Notes: generated from the sequence alone by a model not told the origin. DNA of 64,000 bases from Chloroherpetonaceae bacterium (GCA_025056565.1 JANWWA010000005.1:130460-194459); one strand, 5' to 3'; counted from the first letter of the stretch, positions 27,212-35,733 are shown. Numbers and translations are program-made.

Positions 27212-28480
27212 TTAGAGTTTGTCAGCTAAACGCACTCCAGAAAACTGCCACCGTTTATCAGGTTGAAAGAAGTTTCGGTAGGTGAGTCGGATATGACTTT
27301 GAGGTGTGGCACAAGAGCCACCACGCAGCACCATTTGACCGCTCATAAACTTGCCGTTGTATTCACCAATCGCACCCGCAGCTTTTTGATAGTTAGGATA
27401 CGGCAGATAGGCGCTGGCTGTCCACTCCCACACATCACCAAACATCTGCTGGAGTGTTCCGTCTGTCTCTGCAGCAGGTATCGGCATCAGCAATCCACTT
27501 TCGAGAAAATTCCCTTGCTCTGGGTTTGCTTGAGCAAGTGTAGCTGCAACTTCCCACTCAAACTCAGTAGGCAAGCGTTTGCCTTTCCAACTGGCGAAAG
27601 CATCGGCTTCATAGTAGCTGATGTGCGAGACAGGTGCTTCTTTGCGAAGGGGCACTAGCCCGCTTAGCGTAAATTCAAACCACTCGCCGTCGATCTTTTC
27701 CCAGTAGAGTGGTGCTTGCCATCGCTCACGCTGCACCGTGTCCCAGCCATCTGAAAGCCAATGCCTAAAATCACGGTAACCGCCACTCTCGACAAATTCC
27801 AAAAATTCACCGTTGGTAACGGGACGAGTCATAAGACGTGTGTCGCCAAGATAGACTTTGTGGTGTGGCAGTTCATTGTCGAAGCAAAAACCCATGCCGT
27901 TGTAACCAACGCAATAGATACCGGCAGGCACTTCTACATATTGCTCAGAGGACGGTGCAGCAGTCTGCCTTGCCGTAGCGGGCGCAAGCGCTTGATAAGC
28001 AGGACGCAACGGATTAGTGAAAAGAATATACTTGATGTCCGTTACGAGCAGTTCTTGATGCTGCTGCTCATGGTGAATGCCAAGCTCAATAATGCTGGAA
28101 ACTTCGGGCCACTTTTCATCACTGAGATGCATAATGAGTTCGTGCACCTTCTCAGTAACTATGGTGCGATAGGTGTAGACCTCTTTCACGGTAGGGCGTG
28201 ACAGATGCCCGCGTTCATTGCGAGCGGTGCGTGCACCAATGGCGTTGTAGTAAGAGTTAAAAAGAAAGCTGTAGAGCGGATGAAAGGACTGATATGCAGT
28301 GGCGTAGGGTTGTAGCACAAACGTTTCAAAAAACCATGTGGTATGCCCTAAGTGCCACTTTGGTGGACTGACATCTACGATGGGCTGCACGACATAATCT
28401 TCAATTTCAAGAGGGGCGCAAAGCCTTTCTGTTTCACGGCGAACCGATAAGAAGCGTTCAGCCAGCTCTGTTCTATGCAT
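27212..28480 (-). CDS. egtB: Ergothioneine synthase EgtB (iron-dependent sulfoxide synthase)
   Basis: A 422-residue non-haem iron enzyme that joins hercynine to cysteine or gamma-glutamylcysteine with O2, making the C-S bond of ergothioneine. The N-terminal DinB-type helical domain carries the iron ligands: His46 in WHLGHTTWFFETF, and His137 and His141 in HHEQQHQELL. The C-terminal formylglycine-enzyme-like domain begins near residue 190 and ends LRGGSCATPQSHIRLTYRNFF with GVRLADKL. No egtA, egtC or egtE is nearby, so which thiol is used is open. The first gene of the egtB-egtD-permease unit. The O2 requirement implies oxic growth. Confidence 0.95.
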   Translation of the reverse strand: MHRTELAERFLSVRRETERLCAPLEIEDYVVQPIVDVSPPKWHLGHTTWFFETFVLQPYATAYQSFHPLYSFLFNSYYNAIGARTARNERGHLSRPTVKEVYTYRTIVTEKVHELIMHLSDEKWPEVSSIIELGIHHEQQHQELLVTDIKYILFTNPLRPAYQALAPATARQTAAPSSEQYVEVPAGIYCVGYNGMGFCFDNELPHHKVYLGDTRLMTRPVTNGEFLEFVESGGYRDFRHWLSDGWDTVQRERWQAPLYWEKIDGEWFEFTLSGLVPLRKEAPVSHISYYEADAFASWKGKRLPTEFEWEVAATLAQANPEQGNFLESGLLMPIPAAETDGTLQQMFGDVWEWTASAYLPYPNYQKAAGAIGEYNGKFMSGQMVLRGGSCATPQSHIRLTYRNFFQPDKRWQFSGVRLADKL

Positions 28481-28707
28481 TGTTTGCTTGTGATGATTGA
28501 ATCTCTACGCTTAAAATTCTCCTTTTGCTTATTCCGTTTTTTCGGCGCTAAGAAGTTGTTATCTGCCAAATAGTGCAGAGAGGGAGTCAAGCGGCGCAGC
28601 ATTTGGATAGCGACGAAGCAAATGCCAAACATGGCGCATTGTTTGTGGCAAGAAAAAAGTAGGGTTCACTTTGCACTGGAGGTTGTTAGTCGCTTCGGCG
28701 TCAGAAC

Positions 28708-29400
28708 TTAGGAGGGTAGTTTTAGTGCGATGCCAAAACGCAGCGAAAACGCAAAAAAGCTCAATGTAACGGGCTTTTTTTCTCGGTCACTGTCGAGATA
28801 CTCTAAGCGTTCTGAGCCGTTTTGCGCGACACCTGTCAAACCGCCACGCAGGGAAGCATTAAAGGTTGCCAGCACGGACGCGCTTAGAGGGAGGCCGAAA
28901 GTAAACTCGGAGAAAAGCGCAAGTCCAGTCGTGCGATAAAGCGAGGGTTGTGAGAGCGTATTGTTAATCGTGCCGAGAAGCAAGCCAGTGCCAACGGTCA
29001 GTTTTACCAGTGCGCGGCTCTGCAGAGGCGCAAGTGGCACAATAGATAGGCAAACTGATGGGATAAGCATCGTGCCAGTCAGGCGCAGTTGTTGAACGGC
29101 ACTGGTCGCGTCTGCTGCATCTTCAAAGAAAACGTAGGTTACATCAACGCCGCCATAAAAAGGATCGGCAAGACGAAAAAGGGCAGACATGCCTGCATCA
29201 AGGCTGGTGCGCACATCAGGGCTGCGTATCAAGCGGACGGTTTCACTCCAGCGTGAAAAGTCAGGTGGAATCATACCGCCGACACCAGCTTTCGCATCGA
29301 AGATCAGCCAAGGCAGAGAGGTAGAAGGCGACAGCGAAGATTGAGCTGAGGCAACCAAGGAAAGTGCAAGCCAACACAGAACGGTGTATCGGGTTTTCAT
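28708..29400 (-). CDS. Secreted protein with outer-membrane beta-barrel character, unknown
   Basis: The 230-residue product starts at ATG 29400 with a signal peptide (MKTRYTVLCWLALSLVASAQ); an upstream in-frame start at 29463 would bury the signal and would lie in the terminator stem. The mature part alternates hydrophobic and polar residues in strand-like blocks (GGVDVTYVFFEDA, ALVKLTVGTGLLLGTI, ASVLATFNASLRGGL), and the last block ends FSLRFGIALKLPS, as in small outer-membrane barrels. No family is recognised. The gene is alone, with a terminator of the preceding gene directly upstream. Confidence 0.7.
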   Translation of the reverse strand: MKTRYTVLCWLALSLVASAQSSLSPSTSLPWLIFDAKAGVGGMIPPDFSRWSETVRLIRSPDVRTSLDAGMSALFRLADPFYGGVDVTYVFFEDAADATSAVQQLRLTGTMLIPSVCLSIVPLAPLQSRALVKLTVGTGLLLGTINNTLSQPSLYRTTGLALFSEFTFGLPLSASVLATFNASLRGGLTGVAQNGSERLEYLDSDREKKPVTLSFFAFSLRFGIALKLPS

Positions 29401-29428
29401 CCGAGGAGCAAAATCAAAGCTAAAAATA

Positions 29429-29473
29429 AAAATCGCCGTCGGTTTCAGGCGAGCCTTGACCAACGGCGATTTT
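29429..29473 (-). terminator. Intrinsic terminator of the 29491-30018 gene
   Basis: An 11-bp perfect stem (29429-29439 with 29463-29473) is followed on the minus strand by a T-rich run, 18 bp after the stop of the secreted protein gene at 29491. The loop is 23 nt. Confidence 0.8.
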
Positions 29474-29490
29474 GCGCCATGAAGAGAAAA

Positions 29491-30018
29491 CTACCACCCC
29501 AAAAACGGATCTCTCAGAAAGCCCACGTTCCCAAAGCCCCAAGGATTACCCCAGAAAAAGTAACCTTGAGGAACTTGTTGGATACTGAAGCTAAGCGTAA
29601 GGTCTTTGGTAGGCTGATAGACGGCTTGAAGGTTTTTCAGATATACGCCTTGAAATGGATTCTGACCGCCCAAAAATTGGTTCTGCACAGGTGAAGTGCC
29701 AAAAGGCTGGTGAATGACGCCAATATCAGCACGAAGCGCCAGTGGAAAATCAAAGCGATAAATCATCGTATTGACATACTCGCCAACCGTAGTTCCAAAA
29801 AGTGAGTTATAGGTGAGCGAGTAGGAGTGGTGCATCTGAAAATGGTTTTCATCAAAGGCGGGACCAAGCAAATTCGAAAAGAGGCTTTCGGAGGGTCGCT
29901 GAAAAACTGCAGCAGCGCCATCACTAACCGTTTGGCGCGGCACATCCTTGACAAACTGAGCCTGTGTCGATACAGACAGTGTCAAAACCAGTATGACTGC
30001 AAAAAGCATTTTCTTCAT
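29491..30018 (-). CDS. Secreted protein of unknown function
   Basis: This 175-residue protein has a signal peptide (MKKMLFAVILVLTLSVSTQAQ, cut before FV). The mature part has strand-like segments such as HSYSLTYNSLFGTT, LTLSFSIQQVPQGYFF, and a Gly/Pro/Trp-rich C-terminus (WGNPWGFGNVGFLRDPFLGW). It mentions no catalytic motif. It is likely an outer-membrane-associated or periplasmic protein. The gene has its own intrinsic terminator and no close partner. Confidence 0.7.
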   Translation of the reverse strand: MKKMLFAVILVLTLSVSTQAQFVKDVPRQTVSDGAAAVFQRPSESLFSNLLGPAFDENHFQMHHSYSLTYNSLFGTTVGEYVNTMIYRFDFPLALRADIGVIHQPFGTSPVQNQFLGGQNPFQGVYLKNLQAVYQPTKDLTLSFSIQQVPQGYFFWGNPWGFGNVGFLRDPFLGW

Positions 30019-30166
30019 GGTTCGAGCTGAATGTTTGCGTTTCTTAGGTATTTACGAAACTCTTTAGGAATTCGCAAATCCAAAGAGCCAGAGCGCTACA
30101 ACTGCGTGGAGCAGTGCCAATCTGCCTTGAATTGAGCGGGAGCAGAGTAATGCGGTGCGCAATGCC

Positions 30167-30517
30167 TTAGGAAGCGGCATTCGTGTTCTGCTTCAATCCG
30201 ACGAAGAAATACACCACAAACAGCACGGAGAGTATCACGAGCGAAAAACGCACCCAGTATTCACCGAGAGTGGCTTCGCCTGAACTGAGCTTGGCAAAAG
30301 CGCTTGGCAAGCGCATGCCCAAGCCAAGAAGGATAGCAGCGGCTGAGGCGAAACAGAGCCATTTTGCCCAGTCTTGTGTTTGGTAGAGGTATCCACCCAG
30401 AATTGCTAGTACTCCAGCGCCTGTGCCGATAAAACTGGTTGGGCTGCCTGACTGGAGGTAGCCGATAATGCCGAGCACGATGAGCAAGATGCCGTAGATA
30501 AGAATAACCGTATTCAT
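30167..30517 (-). CDS. TMEM14-like (UPF0136) four-helix membrane protein
   Basis: A 116-residue protein with four transmembrane helices (about residues 3-20, 27-45, 52-68 and 88-108). The opening IYGILLIVLGIIGYLQSGSPTSFIGTGAGVLAILGGYL matches the TMEM14/UPF0136 family: YG...GGxxGY followed by a GS.xSL-type loop. Function in bacteria is unknown. It lies 59 bp after the winged-helix regulator on the same strand and may be its target or partner. Confidence 0.75.
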   Translation of the reverse strand: MNTVILIYGILLIVLGIIGYLQSGSPTSFIGTGAGVLAILGGYLYQTQDWAKWLCFASAAAILLGLGMRLPSAFAKLSSGEATLGEYWVRFSLVILSVLFVVYFFVGLKQNTNAAS

Positions 30518-30576
30518 ATTTTTTTTGGATTAGGTTGAGAAGTGAAGTAAAACTTGCTGTGAGCAGAGCCGTGCAT

Positions 30577-31203
30577 TTACACCAGCGTAGAGCGTGTTTT
30601 TCGACGAGGTGATTTGCCATTCGGAGCAGGCAACTTGTGTGGGTGATGTTCGGGCGAGACAGGATAGAAGGTTGCAGTCAGAGCATATACGACGTCCCCT
30701 GTGTCACTATTTGCTGCCTCACAAGCTTGCAGCCAATCTTGAAACTGCTGCTCCAGCTTTTCAATTTGCTGGCGAGAGGCGCGCACATACTGGCGCGCAA
30801 AAAAGTGCCGCCCGCTATTTGGTTTAATGAGCTTTTGAGCCAGACTTTCTTTAAGTTCGGTGAGTGTCGCTTGCAGGGCTGAAGAGAAAGTAAGTTCTGA
30901 GGTGTCATCGTCGTCAAGGCGCACTTCAAACAGCACGGGCGAGAGCGTAAAGTGCTTTGCAACAGCTTGGAAGTATTTTTCCAGCGTGCCACGATTTTTC
31001 TTGGTTTTGACAAGCTTAATGAGACCAGCGGCTTCCAATGTCTCAACGTGGTGATAGAGCTTATTGACATTCTCGCCAAGTAGCTCTGCCACTTGCTTGG
31101 TGGTCATAGTATGCTCACATAGCACATTGAGAATGCGAATGCGCAGGGGGTCAGCAATAGCACGAACTTGCTCCAGCTTGCGGAGCATGTAGATGTCGGT
31201 CAT
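30577..31203 (-). CDS. ArsR-type winged-helix transcriptional regulator
   Basis: A 208-residue protein. Residues 5-80 are a winged helix-turn-helix (VRAIADPLRIRILNVLCEHTMTTKQVAELLGENVNKLYHHVETLEAAGLIKLV), typical of the ArsR/HTH_20 set in which the recognition helix reads NVNKLYHHV. Residues 85-185 are a helical effector or dimer domain with an acidic stretch (RLDDDDTSE). The C-terminal 30 residues are basic and disordered. No metal-binding cysteine pair is present, so it is not a classic metal sensor. A full promoter (TTG, 19 nt, TAGATTTG) lies 34-63 bp upstream. Confidence 0.85.
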   Translation of the reverse strand: MTDIYMLRKLEQVRAIADPLRIRILNVLCEHTMTTKQVAELLGENVNKLYHHVETLEAAGLIKLVKTKKNRGTLEKYFQAVAKHFTLSPVLFEVRLDDDDTSELTFSSALQATLTELKESLAQKLIKPNSGRHFFARQYVRASRQQIEKLEQQFQDWLQACEAANSDTGDVVYALTATFYPVSPEHHPHKLPAPNGKSPRRKTRSTLV

Positions 31204-31236
31204 ACTTCCTGACAGTTTGAAGACTCGAGTCGCCTA

Positions 31237-31266
31237 CAAATCTACGCTTCTTGCGACAAATTCCAA
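31237..31266 (-). promoter_or_regulatory. Promoter of the winged-helix regulator (TTG-N19-TAGATTTG)
   Basis: On the minus strand TTG (31264-31266) is followed after exactly 19 nt by TAGATTTG (31237-31244). This is the full Bacteroidota-type -33/-7 arrangement, 34 bp before the start codon at 31203. Confidence 0.7.
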
Positions 31267-31279
31267 TCAAAGAAGAAAA

Positions 31280-31294
31280 GCCGCAAGAGGCGGC
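31280..31294 (-). terminator. Terminator of tRNA-Phe
   Basis: A short GC stem (31280-31284 with 31290-31294) is followed on the minus strand by TTTTCTTCTTT, 9 bp after the 3' end of tRNA-Phe. Confidence 0.6.
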
Positions 31295-31302
31295 TGCTGA
31301 TG

Positions 31303-31375
<73 letters not shown>

Positions 31376-31395
31376 AATTTCTGTCAGGCTAATTG

Positions 31396-31403
31396 CAAAT
31401 ATA
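31396..31403 (-). promoter_or_regulatory. Promoter -7 box (TATATTTG) for tRNA-Phe
   Basis: An exact TAnnTTTG match on the minus strand, 21 bp before the tRNA 5' end. No TTG at the -33 distance is visible. Confidence 0.45.
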
Positions 31404-31450
31404 ATGCATTGCAGGAAATTTCCTAAAAGGAGTGTAGCACAGAGTGGCAT

Positions 31451-32251
31451 TCAAATTTGCTTCGTATCACGGGCAGAGACAGTTTTCAAGTCGTGCAAAT
31501 GATGCCGATACCAATTGACGCCTGCATATTTTTCATTTAGGCGTAAAAGCTCAGGCCTTGCAGCCAGCAAGTTCAAAATATCGTCGAGCGAAAAAACTGG
31601 TCGCTCAGGTGTCCAGAGTGCATCATAGACGGCTTTAATGAAGTCATAATCTTCTGGATAGTCAATTGTGAAGCGGTGTGTTTTAGAGTAGTCCAAGCCT
31701 GTTTCCCAGACGACATTCATCAAGCGGAAGCGTTCAGGCTGGTCCCAGATGAAAGGCGTAGTGTGCTCACGCTCATAATCTTTTTTAGCTTCTCGCCAAG
31801 CAATTTCCAAGATAGGGAAGGGCATTACTTCCACATCGTTGCCGTCAGGATATGTGGGGGGGTGAAGGTTACTGACGTAGTCCACATCGTTACGGTGCCA
31901 GAGAAAGGTGCGAAGCACACGGTCAATCACCGCAGGGTCAATGAGAGGGCAATCCGAGGGGATTTTCACCACTGCGTCGGCTTTTTCTTGGCGAGCGGCT
32001 TGGTAGTGCCGGTCAAGTAGGTCGGTGGGGTGACCTGAAAAGCACTTGATGCCAAGGGTGCGACAAAGCTGACGCACGGGGTCATCACTGGGGGCAGTAG
32101 TGGTTGCAACGATAAGTTCAAAGGGAGTTTGAGCGGCTTGAATGCGTTCCAACTGGCGTTGCAACAAAGGCTTGCCAGCAAGCGGCAAAAGAATTTTATT
32201 CGGTAAGCGGCTCGAGCCTGTGCGCGCCTGCACCACAACCAGAAGGGTCAT
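31451..32251 (-). CDS. SpsF-like cytidylyltransferase / sugar nucleotidyltransferase
   Basis: This 266-residue protein opens with VVQARTGSSRLPNKILLPLAGKPLL, the nucleotide-binding loop of CMP-KDO/CMP-NeuAc synthetase-like proteins, and matches SpsF (spore coat polysaccharide protein F) in length and in the IPSDCPLIDPAVID and HRFTIDYPEDYDFI stretches. It probably activates a sugar or sugar acid as a nucleotide derivative for surface polysaccharide. It is the last gene of a four-gene operon (35661 to 31451), with only 5 bp between it and the methyltransferase gene. tRNA-Phe lies downstream on the same strand. Confidence 0.87.
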   Translation of the reverse strand: MTLLVVVQARTGSSRLPNKILLPLAGKPLLQRQLERIQAAQTPFELIVATTTAPSDDPVRQLCRTLGIKCFSGHPTDLLDRHYQAARQEKADAVVKIPSDCPLIDPAVIDRVLRTFLWHRNDVDYVSNLHPPTYPDGNDVEVMPFPILEIAWREAKKDYEREHTTPFIWDQPERFRLMNVVWETGLDYSKTHRFTIDYPEDYDFIKAVYDALWTPERPVFSLDDILNLLAARPELLRLNEKYAGVNWYRHHLHDLKTVSARDTKQI

Positions 32252-32256
32252 TGTTG

Positions 32257-33498
32257 CTAAACAGTAATGGTGAAAAGTTCTTTTGAGTATTGGCTGCTAT
32301 AAAGCTTGCTTTCGTCCTCAAATAGGCTTAAAGTTTTTGGTATTTGTGGAAATGCCTTATGTGAGAGACAGCCTTTTACAAGCACAACGCAACGGTTAGT
32401 GTTTGTGCCTTTCTCATTGTTGGACACACCAAAGCAATTGGCGAGCTTGGTAAAGCGTTGCTTGTTGACAAGCACAGCATATATTGAAAACCCAACATCT
32501 TCTCCAAGCTCCGCAACAATTTCATCTAAGTTCAGAACTCGCTGCTTATAGACGACTTCGCCAACCTCAACGACTACAACGCCATTCGGCTTAACTACGC
32601 GATAGAGCTCTCGGAGTGTGTCGCGAATAAAGACCTTCCACTCCTCCAAATTACGGGTTTGCACCAAACTCTCTTTGAACGCTGAGGCCTCAATGCCGTA
32701 GAACCATGCTTTTAGCCAATTGTCTTTCAGATAATCCACCTTGTCCAAAAAAGGCGGTGAAGTGACGACAAGGTCAACTGTCTCTGATTCAATCCAAGGC
32801 ATCTGACGGCTGTCGCCTGTATGAATTCGGTTTAGCAGCGATTCAGGAAATCGCTCTTGAAAGCGTGCGGCGCCCTGCAGCGAGAGCTCAGCTTTACGCA
32901 AAATGCGCGACTTGACCTCACGATACGGCGGGGTTTGCCGACGTTTCTCGTTGATTTTGCGCTGTGCGTCGGGTGAGACTGCAATCTGTGGAAAAGAATA
33001 GACAGAGAAAAATCCGTCAGAATGTCCATGCAGACGAGAGACCGCAATCAACTCAATGAAGCGATTGACATCATCGTAATGCTGCTGAATCTCACGCCTC
33101 AAATTCAGTAGTTCTTTCAGCGTATCAGGGTGGTAGAATACGAGTAAGTCGAGATGTTCGTCGAGAGTAACAGGACAAGAAAGGTCAAAGGTGCGTAACC
33201 GACGTTCTATGTCTGCAAGCGAGACAGGATGGGTTTTAGCGTAGGTGATTTTTTCCGAAATCGGATTGATGTCGTTGTGGAATGCAATACGGCGGCAGAG
33301 GTTAGCTTGCAGGGCAGTTGTGCCACGTCCGCCAAATGGGTCAAGCACAATTTCGCCCTGCTTTGAAAATTGCCGAATAAAGAAGTCAGGTAGCTCTGCT
33401 TTGAATGAGGCGCGATAGGAAAGAATGTAGTGCAGAGGAAATGTTTGTCGCTGCTTACTAGTCCAGAACTCGCCTTCCACATACAGCACAGGACGCAT
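32257..33498 (-). CDS. DNA methyltransferase (N4-cytosine or N6-adenine type), solitary
   Basis: The 413-residue product begins at ATG 33498 (a GTG one codon earlier is possible). The SAM-binding motif VLDPFGGRGTTALQA lies near residue 55 and the catalytic motif VVTSPPFLDKVDY near residue 248. The TSPPF form is usual for N4-cytosine enzymes. Having the SAM motif first and the catalytic motif about 190 residues later is not the beta-class order. The stretch between (residues 95-225) could hold the target-recognition part. No restriction enzyme or specificity gene is adjacent. It sits as the third gene of a four-gene operon with sugar-polymer genes, spaced 5 and 15 bp, so it is likely co-transcribed with them. 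Confidence 0.85.
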   Translation of the reverse strand: MRPVLYVEGEFWTSKQRQTFPLHYILSYRASFKAELPDFFIRQFSKQGEIVLDPFGGRGTTALQANLCRRIAFHNDINPISEKITYAKTHPVSLADIERRLRTFDLSCPVTLDEHLDLLVFYHPDTLKELLNLRREIQQHYDDVNRFIELIAVSRLHGHSDGFFSVYSFPQIAVSPDAQRKINEKRRQTPPYREVKSRILRKAELSLQGAARFQERFPESLLNRIHTGDSRQMPWIESETVDLVVTSPPFLDKVDYLKDNWLKAWFYGIEASAFKESLVQTRNLEEWKVFIRDTLRELYRVVKPNGVVVVEVGEVVYKQRVLNLDEIVAELGEDVGFSIYAVLVNKQRFTKLANCFGVSNNEKGTNTNRCVVLVKGCLSHKAFPQIPKTLSLFEDESKLYSSQYSKELFTITV

Positions 33499-33513
33499 CA
33501 CGGAGGAGATTCG

Positions 33514-34575
33514 TTATGAAATCCCTTTTGAGAATGTAAAGAGGCTCATCATCAGTTGTGGCACATACTCGGCATTCACCCAGCGCTTGGGCTGCACTTT
33601 CTTATAGGGCCTGCTATCTTCCAGTAGCTCTCGGCAGACATTAGCGATATTTTGCGCTGATGTGCCACCGTTCTGAATCGGCATCAGCCGCCGCAGTTCA
33701 TTAATATCAAACTCGGAATAGACCTCTTTGCCTAGTGCGAGCCCAACATAGACGGTCGAGGAAAAGCGTGTAATCAGCACATCACAGTTGGCAATCATCT
33801 CTTCGGCGCTGCCAGAAGTGTAGACCAATGCGCCTGGGGCATATTTTTGAATTTCACGCGTGGCACGCTCATGGTTTTCATTCGGGTGTAGCTTGAAAAT
33901 GAGCTGCCGACCATTGGCAATACGCACTGCGTTCTCAATAAACTTGCGCCGATTTTCATACTTCAGCGTCTCGCGAGAGTCACTGGTGCAGACCAGCACG
34001 AAGTTTTTGTAAGGGAAATTATTCTGGTAGAACTTCTTGCAGTTATCGAAGTTGGGAATGCCTGTTACACGAATTTTCTCGGGCTTCACCCCTTTTCGGA
34101 TAAAAAGGTCGCGGTAGCCTTCGGAGGCGACACAGAAGTAGTCATATGCATCGCTTAGACCTGTAGTCGAAGTGCTGGCAATCCAGCGTGGCAAGAAGGG
34201 AAAGAGCTTGACAAGGTGGTAGAAGAAATTTTCAGGGTCAGTCATTCCTTCCTGCACAAGCACAATTTTTTTGTGCTGGATATTTTTCTGAATGAGGAGA
34301 TCGGAGGAAGTCACCACAAGGTCGTAGTCATTTTTCTTGCCTTGATAGTCAATTTGCAAGCCGTGTGCATTGAGGTAGTTCATGCAGCGTGCCACGTGCT
34401 TGAAGCCAGCAGGCGTGGGCTCAGCCAGCTTCATCTGGCGCAGGACTTCATGGAAGCCGTCGCAGTAGTAGGGCGTAAACCAGCAATCATATTCAGGAAG
34501 ACACTCAGCAATTTGATGCATCTGCGTGGTTTGGTTGTGGGAGCCACCGATAAAAAGGATTTTTTTTCTTGCCAT
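33514..34575 (-). CDS. GT-B-fold polysaccharide biosynthesis protein (glycosyl/glycerophospho-transferase-like)
   Basis: The 353-residue soluble protein opens with a Rossmann-type strand and Gly/Ser loop (KKILFIGGSHNQTTQM). The C-terminal half (QLIFKLHPNENHERA, GALVYTSGSAEEMIANCDVLITRFSSTVYVGLALGKEVYSE) matches the pattern of CDP-glycerol glycerophosphotransferases, UDP-GlcNAc 2-epimerases and polysialyltransferase-like enzymes: LHPNE then a Ser-rich loop and a Thr/Ser-Ser-Thr. It most likely transfers a sugar or polyol phosphate in cell-surface polymer synthesis. The exact reaction cannot be read from sequence. It lies 12 bp after the flippase-like gene and 15 bp before the methyltransferase. 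Confidence 0.72.
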   Translation of the reverse strand: MARKKILFIGGSHNQTTQMHQIAECLPEYDCWFTPYYCDGFHEVLRQMKLAEPTPAGFKHVARCMNYLNAHGLQIDYQGKKNDYDLVVTSSDLLIQKNIQHKKIVLVQEGMTDPENFFYHLVKLFPFLPRWIASTSTTGLSDAYDYFCVASEGYRDLFIRKGVKPEKIRVTGIPNFDNCKKFYQNNFPYKNFVLVCTSDSRETLKYENRRKFIENAVRIANGRQLIFKLHPNENHERATREIQKYAPGALVYTSGSAEEMIANCDVLITRFSSTVYVGLALGKEVYSEFDINELRRLMPIQNGGTSAQNIANVCRELLEDSRPYKKVQPKRWVNAEYVPQLMMSLFTFSKGIS

Positions 34576-34587
34576 TTCAACTTTGGT

Positions 34588-35661
34588 TTAAGGTTTATTT
34601 AAGGTTTCAGTGGCCTGAGCAAAGACTTCCTTCGGTTTTAAGTCAGAGAAAGCCAGCAAAATATACCCGACCAAAATCCAGAAAACCTCCTTGCTGCGTT
34701 TAATTAAGACAAAAGCAGCACCGAGCGTGGCACTTTCTGCAACGCCAAAGCCTTCCAGAAAGGCAACATAGCCGTAGTCCTGAATACCAATACCAGCTGG
34801 CAAAAATACAATAATTGACCTAAGAAATGAGAGCGCTGACTCCAGCGCTAAAATCTCTACAAAGCCAAGCTCAATGCCAAGCAGTTTCATAATGAGAAAA
34901 GTTTCCACCGTCTCAAAGAACCAAGCCACCACAAAAAGCAAAACAGAACCTGTAACACTTCGAAGCGAGAGCTGACGAAACTTGGAGAACTGATGGTCAA
35001 TGTCCAGAATTTTGGCTTCCTGCTCAATCAGCCACTTGCGCATTGATTTGAAAGGCACACGAAGCAGTGCACGGTGCAGTTTTTCAGCTAAGCTACCATA
35101 GAGGAGAATTGCCACAGCAGTGCCAAAGAGCGAAAGCACCGTTATTGATGCGCCCAAAATCACAAAAGGCAAGCCGGGCATACCGATAATGGTTTCTGAG
35201 CCTTGCGAAAGCGCATCGTAGCCCAGTGCGACACTTACAACCACATAAATCGCATGCCCGACGCTCAGGAAGCTATTGCGCATCATACCCGTTGCAATCC
35301 CCTCTGAGATCGGCACGCCGCAGCGACGGTAAAGAATCAAAGGCTTGAGCGACTCTGCAAGCGCTGTGCCGCCCGGCAAGCTCATAAGCAACGCTTCAGA
35401 CATCAGTTTCACGCTAAGAAGTTTGGAGAAAGAAACTTCACGTCCGATGTGAGGAAAAGTGCTGCGCCAGCCGAGTGTGTCAAAAATGCTGGTGATAAAG
35501 TAAGGCACAAGCACCAGTAAAAGATACCAGCTGCTGTGTGCAATGAGCGCGCTAACTCTGCCATAGTCTGCATTGCTGACCAGCCGAATAAACAACGAAA
35601 TGCCGAACAGTAACGCGACGAACTTGAGCAGAAAGAGTCCGTATCGCTTCAAAAAGGGCAT
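34588..35661 (-). CDS. Lysylphosphatidylglycerol-synthase-type membrane protein (flippase-like)
   Basis: This 357-residue protein has about eight transmembrane helices (first at residues 8-25, LLKFVALLFGISLFIRLV). The pattern GWRSTFPH, then LLSVKLMSEALLMSLPGGTALAESLKPLIL, belongs to the LPG synthase TM-region family (UPF0104, including AglD/MprF-like flippases). It lacks the C-terminal aminoacyl-transfer domain of MprF. Relatives move lipid-linked or aminoacyl lipids across the membrane. It is the first gene of the operon that runs to 31451, with a good promoter upstream (35704-35733). Confidence 0.85.
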   Translation of the reverse strand: MPFLKRYGLFLLKFVALLFGISLFIRLVSNADYGRVSALIAHSSWYLLLVLVPYFITSIFDTLGWRSTFPHIGREVSFSKLLSVKLMSEALLMSLPGGTALAESLKPLILYRRCGVPISEGIATGMMRNSFLSVGHAIYVVVSVALGYDALSQGSETIIGMPGLPFVILGASITVLSLFGTAVAILLYGSLAEKLHRALLRVPFKSMRKWLIEQEAKILDIDHQFSKFRQLSLRSVTGSVLLFVVAWFFETVETFLIMKLLGIELGFVEILALESALSFLRSIIVFLPAGIGIQDYGYVAFLEGFGVAESATLGAAFVLIKRSKEVFWILVGYILLAFSDLKPKEVFAQATETLNKP

Positions 35662-35703
35662 TCTGTTTAGGCTAAGTTGTCATGCCGCTGGTCTTGCGGC
35701 GCA

Positions 35704-35733
35704 CAAAGATACGCCACGCTGTGCAATAGACAA
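35704..35733 (-). promoter_or_regulatory. Promoter of the flippase-GT-methyltransferase-SpsF operon (TTG-N19-TATCTTTG)
   Basis: Minus-strand TTG (35731-35733), 19 nt, then TATCTTTG (35704-35711). It is an exact match to the TTG-N19-TAnnTTTG form and lies 43 bp before the first gene's start codon. Confidence 0.7.

Noticed and set aside
28481..28707. Inverted repeat GCATTTG/CAAATGC in the egtB upstream region
   Set aside because: Only 7 bp with a long loop and no recurring copy seen; too weak to call a regulatory site.
32257..33498. Restriction-modification system
   Set aside because: No restriction endonuclease, specificity subunit or helicase gene occurs nearby; only the methyltransferase is present.
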